DNA of 46,061 nt from Desulfitobacteriaceae bacterium (GCA_028704155.1 JAQVLN010000003.1:1-46061); one strand, 5' to 3'; shown: positions 26,222 to 34,228, counted from the stretch's first letter. A program made the numbers and translations. The notes: a model not told the origin generated them from the letters alone.

Positions 26222-28240
26222 ATGAAAGGATGGAGACTTCTGAAAAAGATTTTATTGTTAATAATTACAGCATTTCTATTAATGTCAGGTATCCCATTAA
26301 TATCAAATGCAAGTCCATTAGCATACCCGACAGAACGCCTATCCGGTCAAGACCGTGTAGAAACAGCACTCAGCATAGCCCAAAAAGGCTGGAACTCAGC
26401 TCAAACGGTTATTTTATGTGAATACTCCGATTACCCGGATTCGATTGCCTCAACACCTTTTGCTGCCAGTTTAGATGCCCCTTTGCTGCTTACCCAAGGT
26501 GACTCTATCGACTCGCGTGTCGTTGCAGAATTAAAAAGATTGAAACCACAAAAGGTTATTCTTCTTGGCGGCACCGGTTGTCTTAAACCGGCAATTGAAA
26601 AACAGCTTGACCAATTATTCATAAAGTGGGAACGAATCGGCGGAGCAGATCGCTATGAAACTTCAATCCTGCTTGCCAAACATATAAACAGTGATTTTAT
26701 GATTCTTGCTAATGGTGATGATTTTCCGGATGCTTTGTCCGCCGCAAGCTTTGCAGGAGTCAGACAGATCCCCATTGTCCTGACATCAAAAAAAACTCCC
26801 GATTGTGTACTTCAATACTATAAAGAAATCCAACCCCGGCATTTAATTGTTATCGGTGGAGAAGGTATCATACCTTCCGCCGAGTTGCTTAAAAACAATT
26901 TTAAAATTGAAACACGTTTGGGAGGCAAAGACCGTTACGAAACAAATGCCAAGGTTATTTCCTATGCAAAAGATATTTATAAATCAAATGATCTCTTCCT
27001 GGCATCAGGTCTTACTTTTCCGGATGCTGTAGCCGGTACTGCCCTTGCTTCCAAGATTAAGGCTCCCCTTTTACTTACGGAAAAAGATGATATCCCGCCA
27101 GCCGTTTATACTCTAATGCGTGAACATATGATAATTGAACCACCGCTTGAAAATGATCCCAATGAACCTGGCGAGGACCTTAAGAAGGGAAAAATTACTG
27201 CATTCGGAGGTCTAAATCTTAGGGAAACACCCTCCTTGACTGGAAAAATCCTTTTGACAATACCCAATGGCACAACAATTAATTTTATAGATCAACAAAA
27301 TGATTGGCTAAAAACAACATACCAAGCAACAACAGGCTGGGTTGCGGATAACTATGTTATTCCTTCATATCCTGACTCCGTTGATTTGAGTATAAACGGC
27401 ACTGTATATATATTAGGTGGAACAGGTACTATCAGTTCCAATACCCAAAAAATAATTGAGGGAAAAACTTCTACAAAATATCCTGATAATCAAAGAGACT
27501 TTCCTCCGCTTCCCCCAAAGATTAAGCATACCGATTCTCCATCAAGAGGCGAGGATATTATAATTGATGTTCCTGCTGATGGCACTGAAAACCAGGCAGA
27601 TACCATTGCTTATGATCCTGCAACCGAAATCCTGATTGACCCTTATCAGGGAATCCCGGCCAACGCTTTATTAGGTAAAAGCATTTTATTAGACCCCGGA
27701 CATGGCGGAAAGGACCCCGGAGCAATAGGTCAAACTGGCAGTTATGAAAAAATCAATAATTTGGCCATTGCTCTTGTATTAAGAGAAATTTTAACAAAAG
27801 CAGGAGCGGAGGTAATCCTGACCCGGGAAAAGGACATCTCTCCAGCCATAAATTACTCTGTAACAGCAGATCTGCAAGCCCGGGTAGACTTAGCCGCTGA
27901 ATATAATCCTGATTTATTTATAAGTATTCATAATAATGCTGCTTTAAATAGTGAGCTTAAAGGCACTTCAGTCTATTATTCCCTTGCTAATTCCCAGTAT
28001 AGTGAAAGTCAAAAACTTGCTGACAAAATCCTGTCTTCCGTAATAAAAATAGTTGGAACCAGTGATCTGGGTGTTAGAACAGCAAATTTCTACGTAATTG
28101 CTAATACTAGCATGCCGGCAGTCCTGATTGAAGCAGCCTTCATCTCAAATCCTTATGAAGAAGCCAGATTACAAAACGACACTTTCCGAAAAAATTTAGC
28201 CGCTGCAATTTTCCATGGCATCTACAATTATTGTAAATAG
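26222..28240 (+). CDS. Secreted N-acetylmuramoyl-L-alanine amidase with cell-wall-binding repeats and an SH3 domain
   Basis: This 672-aa exported protein cuts the lactyl-peptide bond of peptidoglycan. A signal peptide (KKILLLIITAFLL, residues 8-20) is followed by CWB2 wall-binding repeats at about 37-128 and 137-228. A third repeat begins at 232 and breaks off near 302. A bacterial SH3 domain (about 324-380, with LNLRETPS and GWVADNYV) comes next. Then INGTVYILGGTGTISSN at 391-407 supplies the missing end of repeat three. After an acidic linker, the Amidase_3 domain (487-672) has the zinc ligands in DPGHGGKDPG (H494), E509 in SYEKIN, and the SIHNNA His, plus the catalytic Glu in LIEAAFIS. No ribosome binding site precedes the ATG; GGATGGAG inside the first codons would fit a start at CTG 26240, giving a classic MKKILLL-type signal peptide. 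Confidence 0.93.
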   Translation: MKGWRLLKKILLLIITAFLLMSGIPLISNASPLAYPTERLSGQDRVETALSIAQKGWNSAQTVILCEYSDYPDSIASTPFAASLDAPLLLTQGDSIDSRVVAELKRLKPQKVILLGGTGCLKPAIEKQLDQLFIKWERIGGADRYETSILLAKHINSDFMILANGDDFPDALSAASFAGVRQIPIVLTSKKTPDCVLQYYKEIQPRHLIVIGGEGIIPSAELLKNNFKIETRLGGKDRYETNAKVISYAKDIYKSNDLFLASGLTFPDAVAGTALASKIKAPLLLTEKDDIPPAVYTLMREHMIIEPPLENDPNEPGEDLKKGKITAFGGLNLRETPSLTGKILLTIPNGTTINFIDQQNDWLKTTYQATTGWVADNYVIPSYPDSVDLSINGTVYILGGTGTISSNTQKIIEGKTSTKYPDNQRDFPPLPPKIKHTDSPSRGEDIIIDVPADGTENQADTIAYDPATEILIDPYQGIPANALLGKSILLDPGHGGKDPGAIGQTGSYEKINNLAIALVLREILTKAGAEVILTREKDISPAINYSVTADLQARVDLAAEYNPDLFISIHNNAALNSELKGTSVYYSLANSQYSESQKLADKILSSVIKIVGTSDLGVRTANFYVIANTSMPAVLIEAAFISNPYEEARLQNDTFRKNLAAAIFHGIYNYCK

Positions 28241-28271
28241 GAAAGATACTTTAAGCGCTTTCTTAAAATAA

Positions 28272-28316
28272 AAATACCGATTGGGGCTGTGGCAGCCCCA
28301 ATCGGTATTTTTATTT
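28272..28316. terminator. Strong bidirectional terminator
   Basis: An 18-bp perfect stem (AAATACCGATTGGGGCTG with its complement) has a 3-nt loop and T-runs on both sides. It separates the amidase gene (plus) from the convergent glycosylase gene (minus). Confidence 0.95.
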
Positions 28317-28334
28317 TGGACTGTTCAAAAACAA

Positions 28335-29021
28335 CTATGATCTCTTAATAAAGCTTGTTTTTTTTGACCTTGAAGATAGAATATCGGAAATCAGTTTTTG
28401 GCACCCAGATTCAAGAGGACACTCCTCGCAAAGCGGTATTTTTTTGCAGAAGCATTTGGAATGCTCGACAATAAGGGCATGGAACTCATTATAAACTGCC
28501 AAATTTCTTGGTATATTCCTTTCAATACAGAGACGCAAATCGTCATATGTTTGAGGTATCTCAAAGCCTAATCTGACCAGCAAACGTTTAGTATAAGAAT
28601 CAACAACAAAAAAAGGTTTGTTTAAAGCATAAGTAAGAATCGAATCAGCAGTTTCCCGCCCTACGCCTTTGATTGACAATAATTCACTACGTAATAAAGC
28701 CCCATTTACTTTCCTTGCTTTTTCGATATCATAGGCATACCTTTCAAACCACTTCGTAACTTCTTTTAACTTAATTGCTTTTTGATTATGATACCCACTG
28801 GAGCGGATTATAAGAGCAAGTTCTCCATTTGGAACAGAAGCAATAAACTCCGGAGATAAGTTTTCACCAAAATTAACTATAGATTTTTCAACATTTGTCC
28901 AGGCGGTATTTTGAGTAAGGATTGCTCCAACAATCATTTCAAAAGGTGTTTTCGCAGGCCACCAGTTTCTTGGGCCGTAGGTTTCCAGTAGTGTCTTATA
29001 AATCTGATTTAATTGTTCCAT
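28335..29021 (-). CDS. HhH-GPD DNA glycosylase, endonuclease III / MagIII-like
   Basis: This 228-aa base-excision repair enzyme has the helix-hairpin-helix LLSIKGVGRETADSILTYA at about residues 113-131 and the catalytic Asp in FFVVDSYTKR near 140. The lysine that makes endonuclease III a lyase (GVGRKTA) is Glu here (GVGRETA), as in MagIII-type 3-methyladenine glycosylases, so it is probably monofunctional. A C-terminal 4Fe-4S cluster motif is present (CKKIPLCEECPLESGC). The ATG is followed by the typical N-terminus ending WWPAKTPFEMIVGAILTQNT. Which alkylated base it removes is inference. Confidence 0.85.
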   Translation of the reverse strand: MEQLNQIYKTLLETYGPRNWWPAKTPFEMIVGAILTQNTAWTNVEKSIVNFGENLSPEFIASVPNGELALIIRSSGYHNQKAIKLKEVTKWFERYAYDIEKARKVNGALLRSELLSIKGVGRETADSILTYALNKPFFVVDSYTKRLLVRLGFEIPQTYDDLRLCIERNIPRNLAVYNEFHALIVEHSKCFCKKIPLCEECPLESGCQKLISDILSSRSKKTSFIKRS

Positions 29022-29724
29022 AAAAACTTGCTCCTTTAGGAATCACAATGTTCACTTCAGATAAAATATTCCAGGGAAATTCCGAATCGTTTATTTCCTT
29101 ATGGAATTTACATAAAATATTGTATTATCATACTGGATAATTATCAAATTCTTAAGAAAAACTTGGCTTGCGCCGAGTCTTAAACTATTATAATTTTTTG
29201 TGTCTGCTCATTAAGCATATAATAGTTAAACAAATTTATAATATAGACAAAGTTTGAGAAATAAGATACAATGTCGGTAATAATTAGTATTAGAACCTTC
29301 ACAATATGAACCTTCACAAATGGTTAATTTTAATAAGATCTTAGAAATTTTAAAAGATATAAAAAAGAATCCAAAACATACTCTTTAAATTTGCCCTATC
29401 ACCTTAAACGGAAGCCAAAATTCAAGAAAAAAACATTTAACTGCAGTAAAAATAAAACTGCAGAAATTTTAATTTCTTTTTTTAAGATAACATGGATATC
29501 TTAATATAGTCAATGAATTGTTTAAAAATAACAAATGATAAATTTCCAAGGTTTAAACATTAATTGAGAATTGAATTCTTGCAAGGGATTCCTCTATGGT
29601 TTTTAATGTATATATTGCCGAAAACACTGCATGGAAATAGATGTTATTCGTAATTGACACTATATTTGATTAGATGATATATTGATAGATATGCAAGATC
29701 CCACTAACATTCGAAAAGAGGTGT
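29022..29724. other. Long AT-rich intergenic region
   Basis: I see no gene in these 700 bases. There is a GC-rich hairpin ACTTGGC/GCCGAGT at about 29162-29180, a 12-bp direct repeat GAACCTTCACAA at 29292-29303 and 29308-29319, and a CTGCAGT/ACTGCAG hairpin at about 29442-29465 followed by an AT-rich stretch ending in T residues. The right end holds the promoter of the zinc-ribbon gene. Confidence 0.5.
29654..29683 (+). promoter_or_regulatory. Sigma-A promoter of the zinc-ribbon gene
   Basis: TTGACA at 29654-29659 and TATATT at 29678-29683 are 18 bases apart, about 48 bases upstream of the ATG at 29731. Confidence 0.7.
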
Positions 29725-29730
29725 TTGTTT

Positions 29731-30240
29731 ATGGCTCTGATTGATAAGTTGTCAAAAATCGCCAAATCATTCAGCGATGAAGCAGCAAACGCAGCAAAGA
29801 AATCCGGAGAGTTAATTGAAATAACAAAACTTAACCATACAATATCAAATGAAGAAGATAAGATTAATGCCATACTGCCGAAAATGGGAAATATCTCTTA
29901 TCAGAAATTTAAAAACGGCGAAAATATTGACCCTGATCTGTTAAATTACTGTAATAGGATTGAAGAAATAAAATCTACTATAGCTAGTCTTAAGCAAAAG
30001 ATTTTAGAAATTAAGAATGTCAGGATCTGTCAGCCCTGTGGAAGCGAATTAGGCCTCGACATTACTTTTTGTCCTAAATGCGGGGCCAAACAAGATACCC
30101 CGGAAACAACAATAATCGAAGATATGAAAACTTGTCCCAATTGTGCCGCTCGTGTTCCCTTGGGTTCTGCTTTTTGCACATCATGCGGAGCTAAAATTTT
30201 ACTATTAAAAAGCTTAAATATACCTGCAAGGGAACTATGA
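29731..30240 (+). CDS. Coiled-coil protein with two zinc ribbons
   Basis: This 169-aa cytosolic protein has an alpha-helical, coiled-coil N-terminal part (about residues 1-95, rich in Lys, Glu, Ile and Asn). Two zinc ribbons follow, each built from two Cys pairs: ICQPCGSE..FCPKCGAKQ near 98-120 and TCPNCAARV..FCTSCGAKI near 132-155. Such proteins usually act as scaffolds or nucleic-acid-associated factors, but no function can be assigned. A TTG at 29725 opens the frame; the ATG at 29731 has AGAGGTG seven bases upstream and is preferred. It has its own promoter and terminator. Confidence 0.75.
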   Translation: MALIDKLSKIAKSFSDEAANAAKKSGELIEITKLNHTISNEEDKINAILPKMGNISYQKFKNGENIDPDLLNYCNRIEEIKSTIASLKQKILEIKNVRICQPCGSELGLDITFCPKCGAKQDTPETTIIEDMKTCPNCAARVPLGSAFCTSCGAKILLLKSLNIPAREL

Positions 30241-30243
30241 TTC

Positions 30244-30277
30244 AAACTCCTTCTAATTTGGTGAGAAGGAGTTTATT
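30244..30277 (+). terminator. Terminator of the zinc-ribbon gene
   Basis: AAACTCCTTCT pairs perfectly with AGAAGGAGTTT across a 9-nt loop and is followed by ATT. Confidence 0.8.
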
Positions 30278-30287
30278 ATGGACAAAG

Positions 30288-30356
30288 AGTGAACTCGTTC
30301 AGCTTAAAAGGACCCACTCCCACTTGTAGAAGTGAGAATCTTACGATTGTGTAAAA
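30288..30356 (-). repeat. Dispersed hairpin repeat, copy C
   Basis: Read on the minus strand, this copy has ACACAATCGTAAGATTCTC, a hairpin built from CACTT/AAGTG arms, then GGGAGTGGGTCC and TTAAGCTGAACGAGTTCACT. The first part matches copies A and B and the last part matches copy B. Its orientation is opposite to the other two. Confidence 0.65.
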
Positions 30357-30433
30357 CAGCCAAATCAAGTAAGTAGGAGAAAAAAGATAAAATATAAATA
30401 AAATCAGCTGATATTAATTTTGAAGCGCTATTA

Positions 30434-30463
30434 TTGACATATTAGCCGATTTTCACATATAAT
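30434..30463 (+). promoter_or_regulatory. Sigma-A promoter of the Mg2+ operon
   Basis: Perfect TTGACA (30434-30439) and TATAAT (30458-30463) boxes are 18 bases apart. The M-box aptamer begins about 20 bases downstream. Confidence 0.9.
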
Positions 30464-30484
30464 AAATTGTCTTTGAAATGAATA

Positions 30485-30652
30485 AAATTCTCTGTTAGGT
30501 GAGGCTCCTGCATAAACATAGGCCACTGCCCAGAAATGTCGAGAGACGCCAATTGGGTAGAACAGGTACTACCGGCATAAGGTTTTACTTAATGTGGCTG
30601 AGAAAACTCTACGGTATGCAGTGCTAAAACTCAACGAATAGGGAGGTTCTGG
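30485..30652 (+). ncRNA. M-box (ykoK) magnesium riboswitch
   Basis: The conserved blocks of the M-box aptamer are all present: GTTAGGTGAGGCTCCTGCAT at 30494-30513, AGGCCACTGCCCAGAAATGT at 30520-30539, CGAGAGACGCCAATTGGGT, GGCATAAGGTTTTACTTAATG, and the closing CAGTGCTAAAACTCAACGAA. In this class Mg2+ binding stabilises the fold and releases a terminator, switching off Mg2+ uptake genes. The 5' arm TTCTCT pairs with AGGGAG at 30640-30645 to close helix P1, hiding the antiterminator strand. Confidence 0.97.
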
Positions 30653-30664
30653 TTAGTGTTTATC

Positions 30665-30700
30665 GACCTCCTATTTTTCCTATGGAGGTCTTTTTATTTT
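30665..30700 (+). terminator. Riboswitch-controlled intrinsic terminator
   Basis: GACCTCC (30665-30671) pairs with GGAGGTC (30684-30690) ahead of TTTTTATTTT. The competing antiterminator is GGAGGT at 30642-30647, which can pair with ACCTCC at 30666-30671. That strand is taken up by P1 when Mg2+ is bound, so the terminator then forms. Confidence 0.9.
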
Positions 30701-30773
30701 ACAATTTTCCAATCCGAACAAACAAGTAAATTGGCTGTTTGCGGGAACTTTAATTAAAAAAGGAGGTGGTTTT

Positions 30774-30866
30774 ATGGATTCCGGCCCTGGTTATTTGTGT
30801 TTTTATCAAATATATAATCATATCGGAGTTATCTGTACAGCAGGTGCCGGACTCCAAAACGGATAA
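30774..30866 (+). CDS. 30-aa small ORF between the M-box and the Mg2+ transport genes
   Basis: The ATG at 30774 follows a perfect AAAGGAGGTGG and opens a 30-codon frame ending at TAA 30864-30866, 13 bases before the next gene. The peptide reads MDSGPGYLCFYQIYNHIGVI and then CTAGAGLQNG. It is moderately hydrophobic but has no clear membrane helix. It could be a leader peptide that adjusts downstream translation, or a small partner of the transporter; neither is shown. Its ribosome binding site is better than that of many larger genes here. Confidence 0.5.
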   Translation: MDSGPGYLCFYQIYNHIGVICTAGAGLQNG

Positions 30867-30879
30867 AGGAGAGGCGTAA

Positions 30880-32181
30880 ATGAATAGCTTAAAAGTCTTG
30901 GGAGAATTTTATTTTAGCCAGTTATTAAATAAACCAATCTGGAATAACAATGGAAAGCGGATTGGTCGGTTAAAGGATATGACCATGCGCTGGGACAGTG
31001 TCTCTCCACACGTTACCGCCATTAGATATGCCAAAGAAGTTAATGCTTTAATCCCTTTTGAATGGGTTGATTCCCTGGATGATAAAGGGATGCTTCTTAA
31101 TTCCGCATTTAATCCCCTACAGACATACCCGCTGCATGAAGACGAAACATTTATTGGCAAATGGCTCCTGGATAAACAAATTATTGATATGAAAGGTTCC
31201 AAACTTGTCAGAGTAAATGATATATCCTTTTCATGGATATCCCATGATGACAAAAATTATCTCGTAATGATTGCGGTTGATATAGGTATACGCGGTTTAT
31301 TCCGCCGCTTGGGCATAGAATTTTTCTTAAGTCGTCATATCTCCAATAATTTTGTTGGATGTCAGTATATAAAACCTTTGGAAAGCCGGACCTCTGACCT
31401 TCAGCTTACCAGAGAAAAGGAACAGCTGCGCCAACTTCATCCGGCAGATATCGCAGATATTATTGAAACTATGGACTATAAACAAAGGGCTGTTTTCCTG
31501 AATACCCTCGATTCTCAACAAGCAATCGATGCCTTGGCCGAAATGGAATTGGATGCCCAGGTTGAAATGATTAAGCAAATGGACGAAAACAGGGCTTCCG
31601 ACATTCTGGAAGAAATGCCGCCAGATGATGCAGCAGACATTTTAAGTGAATTACCGCAGGAGAAATCTGAAGAACTTTTGCGTTTAATGGAATCAGATGA
31701 TGCCAAAGATGTACGGGAATTAATGCAATATGAAGAAGACTCAGCCGGCTCCCTGATGACTACGGAATATATTAGTTTATCACTCAGGCTTACTGCTGAA
31801 CAAGCTATTAATGAACTAAGATGCTTAGCCCCGGAAGCAGAAACAATCTATTATCTTTATGTGGTCAATGAACGCAAGGCCCTGGAAGGTGTCCTTTCCT
31901 TGCGCGAACTGATTATTGCTTCGCCTGATACTCAACTTAAGGACATAATGCATACCAAGATTGTTAAAATCTCCGCCTATGACGATCACGAAAAGGTAGC
32001 CGAAGTCTTTCACAAATACGGGTTGCTGGCTCTTCCCGTTGTCAATGATCAGAATGAAATCCTGGGAATCATCACAGTTGACGATGTTTTAGAATTATTA
32101 ATGCCGGAACGCTCACGTGGTGAGATCTATTCCAGCCTCCTTATCCGTCGGCATCAGTCGAAAGGAGGGCAAGGTGAATGA
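30880..32181 (+). CDS. MgtE N-domain and CBS-pair protein, regulator of the Mg transporter
   Basis: This 433-aa protein has two PRC-barrel-like segments at about residues 10-70 and 90-165, with PIWNNNGKRIGRLKDM at 18-33. The MgtE N-terminal superhelical domain follows (about 190-290, LHPADIADIIETM, then repeated DxAxxxLxxMP motifs). A CBS pair closes it (about 295-420, DSAGSLMTTEYISL, LKDIMHTKIVKI). The MgtE membrane channel domain is missing, so this is a cytosolic Mg2+-sensing partner. Its stop overlaps the start of the Nramp-related gene by four bases (ATGA). Transcription is under M-box control. Gating of the adjacent transporter is inference from MgtE. Confidence 0.9.
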   Translation: MNSLKVLGEFYFSQLLNKPIWNNNGKRIGRLKDMTMRWDSVSPHVTAIRYAKEVNALIPFEWVDSLDDKGMLLNSAFNPLQTYPLHEDETFIGKWLLDKQIIDMKGSKLVRVNDISFSWISHDDKNYLVMIAVDIGIRGLFRRLGIEFFLSRHISNNFVGCQYIKPLESRTSDLQLTREKEQLRQLHPADIADIIETMDYKQRAVFLNTLDSQQAIDALAEMELDAQVEMIKQMDENRASDILEEMPPDDAADILSELPQEKSEELLRLMESDDAKDVRELMQYEEDSAGSLMTTEYISLSLRLTAEQAINELRCLAPEAETIYYLYVVNERKALEGVLSLRELIIASPDTQLKDIMHTKIVKISAYDDHEKVAEVFHKYGLLALPVVNDQNEILGIITVDDVLELLMPERSRGEIYSSLLIRRHQSKGGQGE

Positions 32182-33404
32182 TTAAAAAAAGACATCTGAC
32201 CCTTTTTCTGGCCATTATGGGCCCGGGAATAATCACTGCCTTTGCCGACAATGATGCGGGGGGAATTGCAACTTATTCTGCGGCAGGTGCCAAATATGGC
32301 TATTCCCTTATTTCTACCTTGTTCCTCAGTGTTGCCCTTCTGGCTATTGCCCAGGAGACCTCTGCACGTACTGGAGCCGTAACTGGACGGGGACTCTCTG
32401 ACCTGATCCGGGAGCATTATGGTGTTAAGTGGACTTTTTTTGCCATGAGTGTCCTTCTGATTGCAAACCTTGGGACAACCGTTTCCGAGTTTTCCGGAAT
32501 TGCCGCCAGCTTTGAAATTTTCGGGATCAGTAAATATATCTCTGTCCCGCTGATAGCATTCATTATCTGGTGGCTGGTTATCAGAACAGACTATGGCAAA
32601 ATTGAAAAAATCCTCCTGCTCCTGTGTTTGACTTTTTTTAGCTATGTAATTTCTGCTATAATAATTCACCCACCCTGGCCTCAGGTCCTGACCGAATCTG
32701 TTACCCCCGTATTTTCTGGAACACCTGATTTTCTGCTAATGGCTATCGGAGTAATCGGCACAACAATTGCCCCTTGGGGACAGTTCTATATTCAGTCTTC
32801 AGTAGTTGATAAAGGAATTACCGCCAAGGATTATCGTTATACCCGCTGGGATGTCCTGATTGGTACCTTTTTTACCGGATTTATCGCCTTCTTTATCATT
32901 GTTGCTACAGCCGCAACACTCTATGTCAATAAAATCCCTATTGAAACAGTTAAAGATGTTGCCCTCGCCTTAAAACCATTAGCAGGAGAATATGCCAGTT
33001 TTCTGTTTGGCTTCGGTTTACTCGGTGCTTCAATGCTGGCAGCCTTTGTTCTGCCCCTGAGCACTGCTTATGCTATCTGCGAAGCGTTCGGTTTCGAGCG
33101 TGGAATCAGCAAACCTTATAAAGAAGCACGCATATTCTTCGGACTGTATACTGTTATCATTGTGTTAGGGGCTGCTATAGTTTTGTGGCCAAAATTGTCT
33201 TTATACCATGTTATGTTGATAACTCAAGTTGTCAACGGTATACTGTTGCCGCCTATCCTTATCTTTATGGTTCTGATTGCCAGTAAGAAAAGCATTATGG
33301 GCGAATATGCCAACACAAAATTCTTCAATATTATCTCCTGGTTGTTTACATTTATCTTGATTTTCCTCACTATATTATTGCTTATTGCCACCCTGTTTCC
33401 ATAA
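32178..33404 (+). CDS. Nramp-related magnesium transporter (NRMT type)
   Basis: This 408-aa membrane protein has about eleven helices of the Nramp/LeuT fold. The metal-binding motif of ordinary Nramps in helix 1 (DPGN) is replaced by ADNDAGG at residues 23-29, and the helix-6 A-x-MPH motif by GTTIAPWGQFYIQ near 194-206. These replacements mark the Nramp-related Mg2+ transporters, which carry a larger, hydrated ion. The M-box upstream and the MgtE-type regulator fused into the same operon support Mg2+ as substrate. Translation is coupled to the preceding gene by ATGA overlap. Confidence 0.93.
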   Translation: MIKKRHLTLFLAIMGPGIITAFADNDAGGIATYSAAGAKYGYSLISTLFLSVALLAIAQETSARTGAVTGRGLSDLIREHYGVKWTFFAMSVLLIANLGTTVSEFSGIAASFEIFGISKYISVPLIAFIIWWLVIRTDYGKIEKILLLLCLTFFSYVISAIIIHPPWPQVLTESVTPVFSGTPDFLLMAIGVIGTTIAPWGQFYIQSSVVDKGITAKDYRYTRWDVLIGTFFTGFIAFFIIVATAATLYVNKIPIETVKDVALALKPLAGEYASFLFGFGLLGASMLAAFVLPLSTAYAICEAFGFERGISKPYKEARIFFGLYTVIIVLGAAIVLWPKLSLYHVMLITQVVNGILLPPILIFMVLIASKKSIMGEYANTKFFNIISWLFTFILIFLTILLLIATLFP

Positions 33405-33469
33405 TTTACAAAATGATAAGAACAATTCCCGTAATCCACCAACCATATTTAATTCCTGACCTCAATATA

Positions 33470-33502
33470 AAAAGCAAGGATTAACCTTGCTTTTGTGTTT
33501 TT
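33470..33502. terminator. Terminator of the Mg2+ operon
   Basis: AAAAGCAAGG pairs with CCTTGCTTTT across a 5-nt loop, with T-rich tails on both strands. It lies between convergent genes and can serve both. Confidence 0.9.
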
Positions 33503-33533
33503 ATGCATCATTATTAAGAAATATATCCGAATA

Positions 33534-34166
33534 TTAAATTAGGGTTAAAATTGCTTTCAATAAAAAACTGCCGCCAAAGAAAATTAATAACCCACCAAGT
33601 AATATAATGATAATACGATAAAGGTTTTCTTTAATGAATTTACGAGTTTTACCAACAATCATGGAAATCGACCCATACCAGGCAAAATCAGCTAGAATAT
33701 GACCGGTATAGAAGACTAATACACCTGCAGTACCAAGTAATTTATAAGCCTGTATAAGAAATCCCAAACCGATAATTGCCCACCATAATAAAAAGTAAGG
33801 ATTAACCGCACTAATCACAATCCCGGAAAGGAACATATTTTTGGAATTGGCTTTAGTAAAATCAAGTTCAATTTTGATTTTATTTTTTAAAGACCCTAAG
33901 ACCATATCTAAACCCATATATATTAACAATACTCCACCTATAAGGCCAATACTAATTTGGGCAAAGTTGGATTGCAAAATAGTATTAAATCCCAAGAATA
34001 TTAAGACAATTAAAATGAGTTCCAATACAGCATGTCCGGCTATAATAATGAATCCGGAATAAGGACCGGAATTTAGTGCTTGCTTAATAGTGTATGTAAG
34101 GACCGGCCCAGGCATCATAGCACCTGAAAAAGCTAATGTGAACGCAGATAAAAAAATCACAAACAT
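33534..34166 (-). CDS. LysE-family amino acid exporter
   Basis: This 210-aa inner-membrane protein has about six helices and the family motif GAMMPGPVLTYTI near residues 15-27. Typical later parts are GGVLLIYMGLDMVLGSL near 77-93 and AVNPYFLLWWAIIG near 120. The family exports lysine, threonine, homoserine or other small metabolites; the substrate here is unknown. A cluster of positive residues between helices 3 and 4 marks the cytosolic loop. The ATG has AGGAAGGTG upstream. The gene appears monocistronic. Confidence 0.85.
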   Translation of the reverse strand: MFVIFLSAFTLAFSGAMMPGPVLTYTIKQALNSGPYSGFIIIAGHAVLELILIVLIFLGFNTILQSNFAQISIGLIGGVLLIYMGLDMVLGSLKNKIKIELDFTKANSKNMFLSGIVISAVNPYFLLWWAIIGLGFLIQAYKLLGTAGVLVFYTGHILADFAWYGSISMIVGKTRKFIKENLYRIIIILLGGLLIFFGGSFLLKAILTLI

Positions 34167-34228
34167 GAAACAGACACCTTCCTGATCTTATGTCTAATGT
34201 TCATTTGGGGGACTTTTGTTTTTAATGT

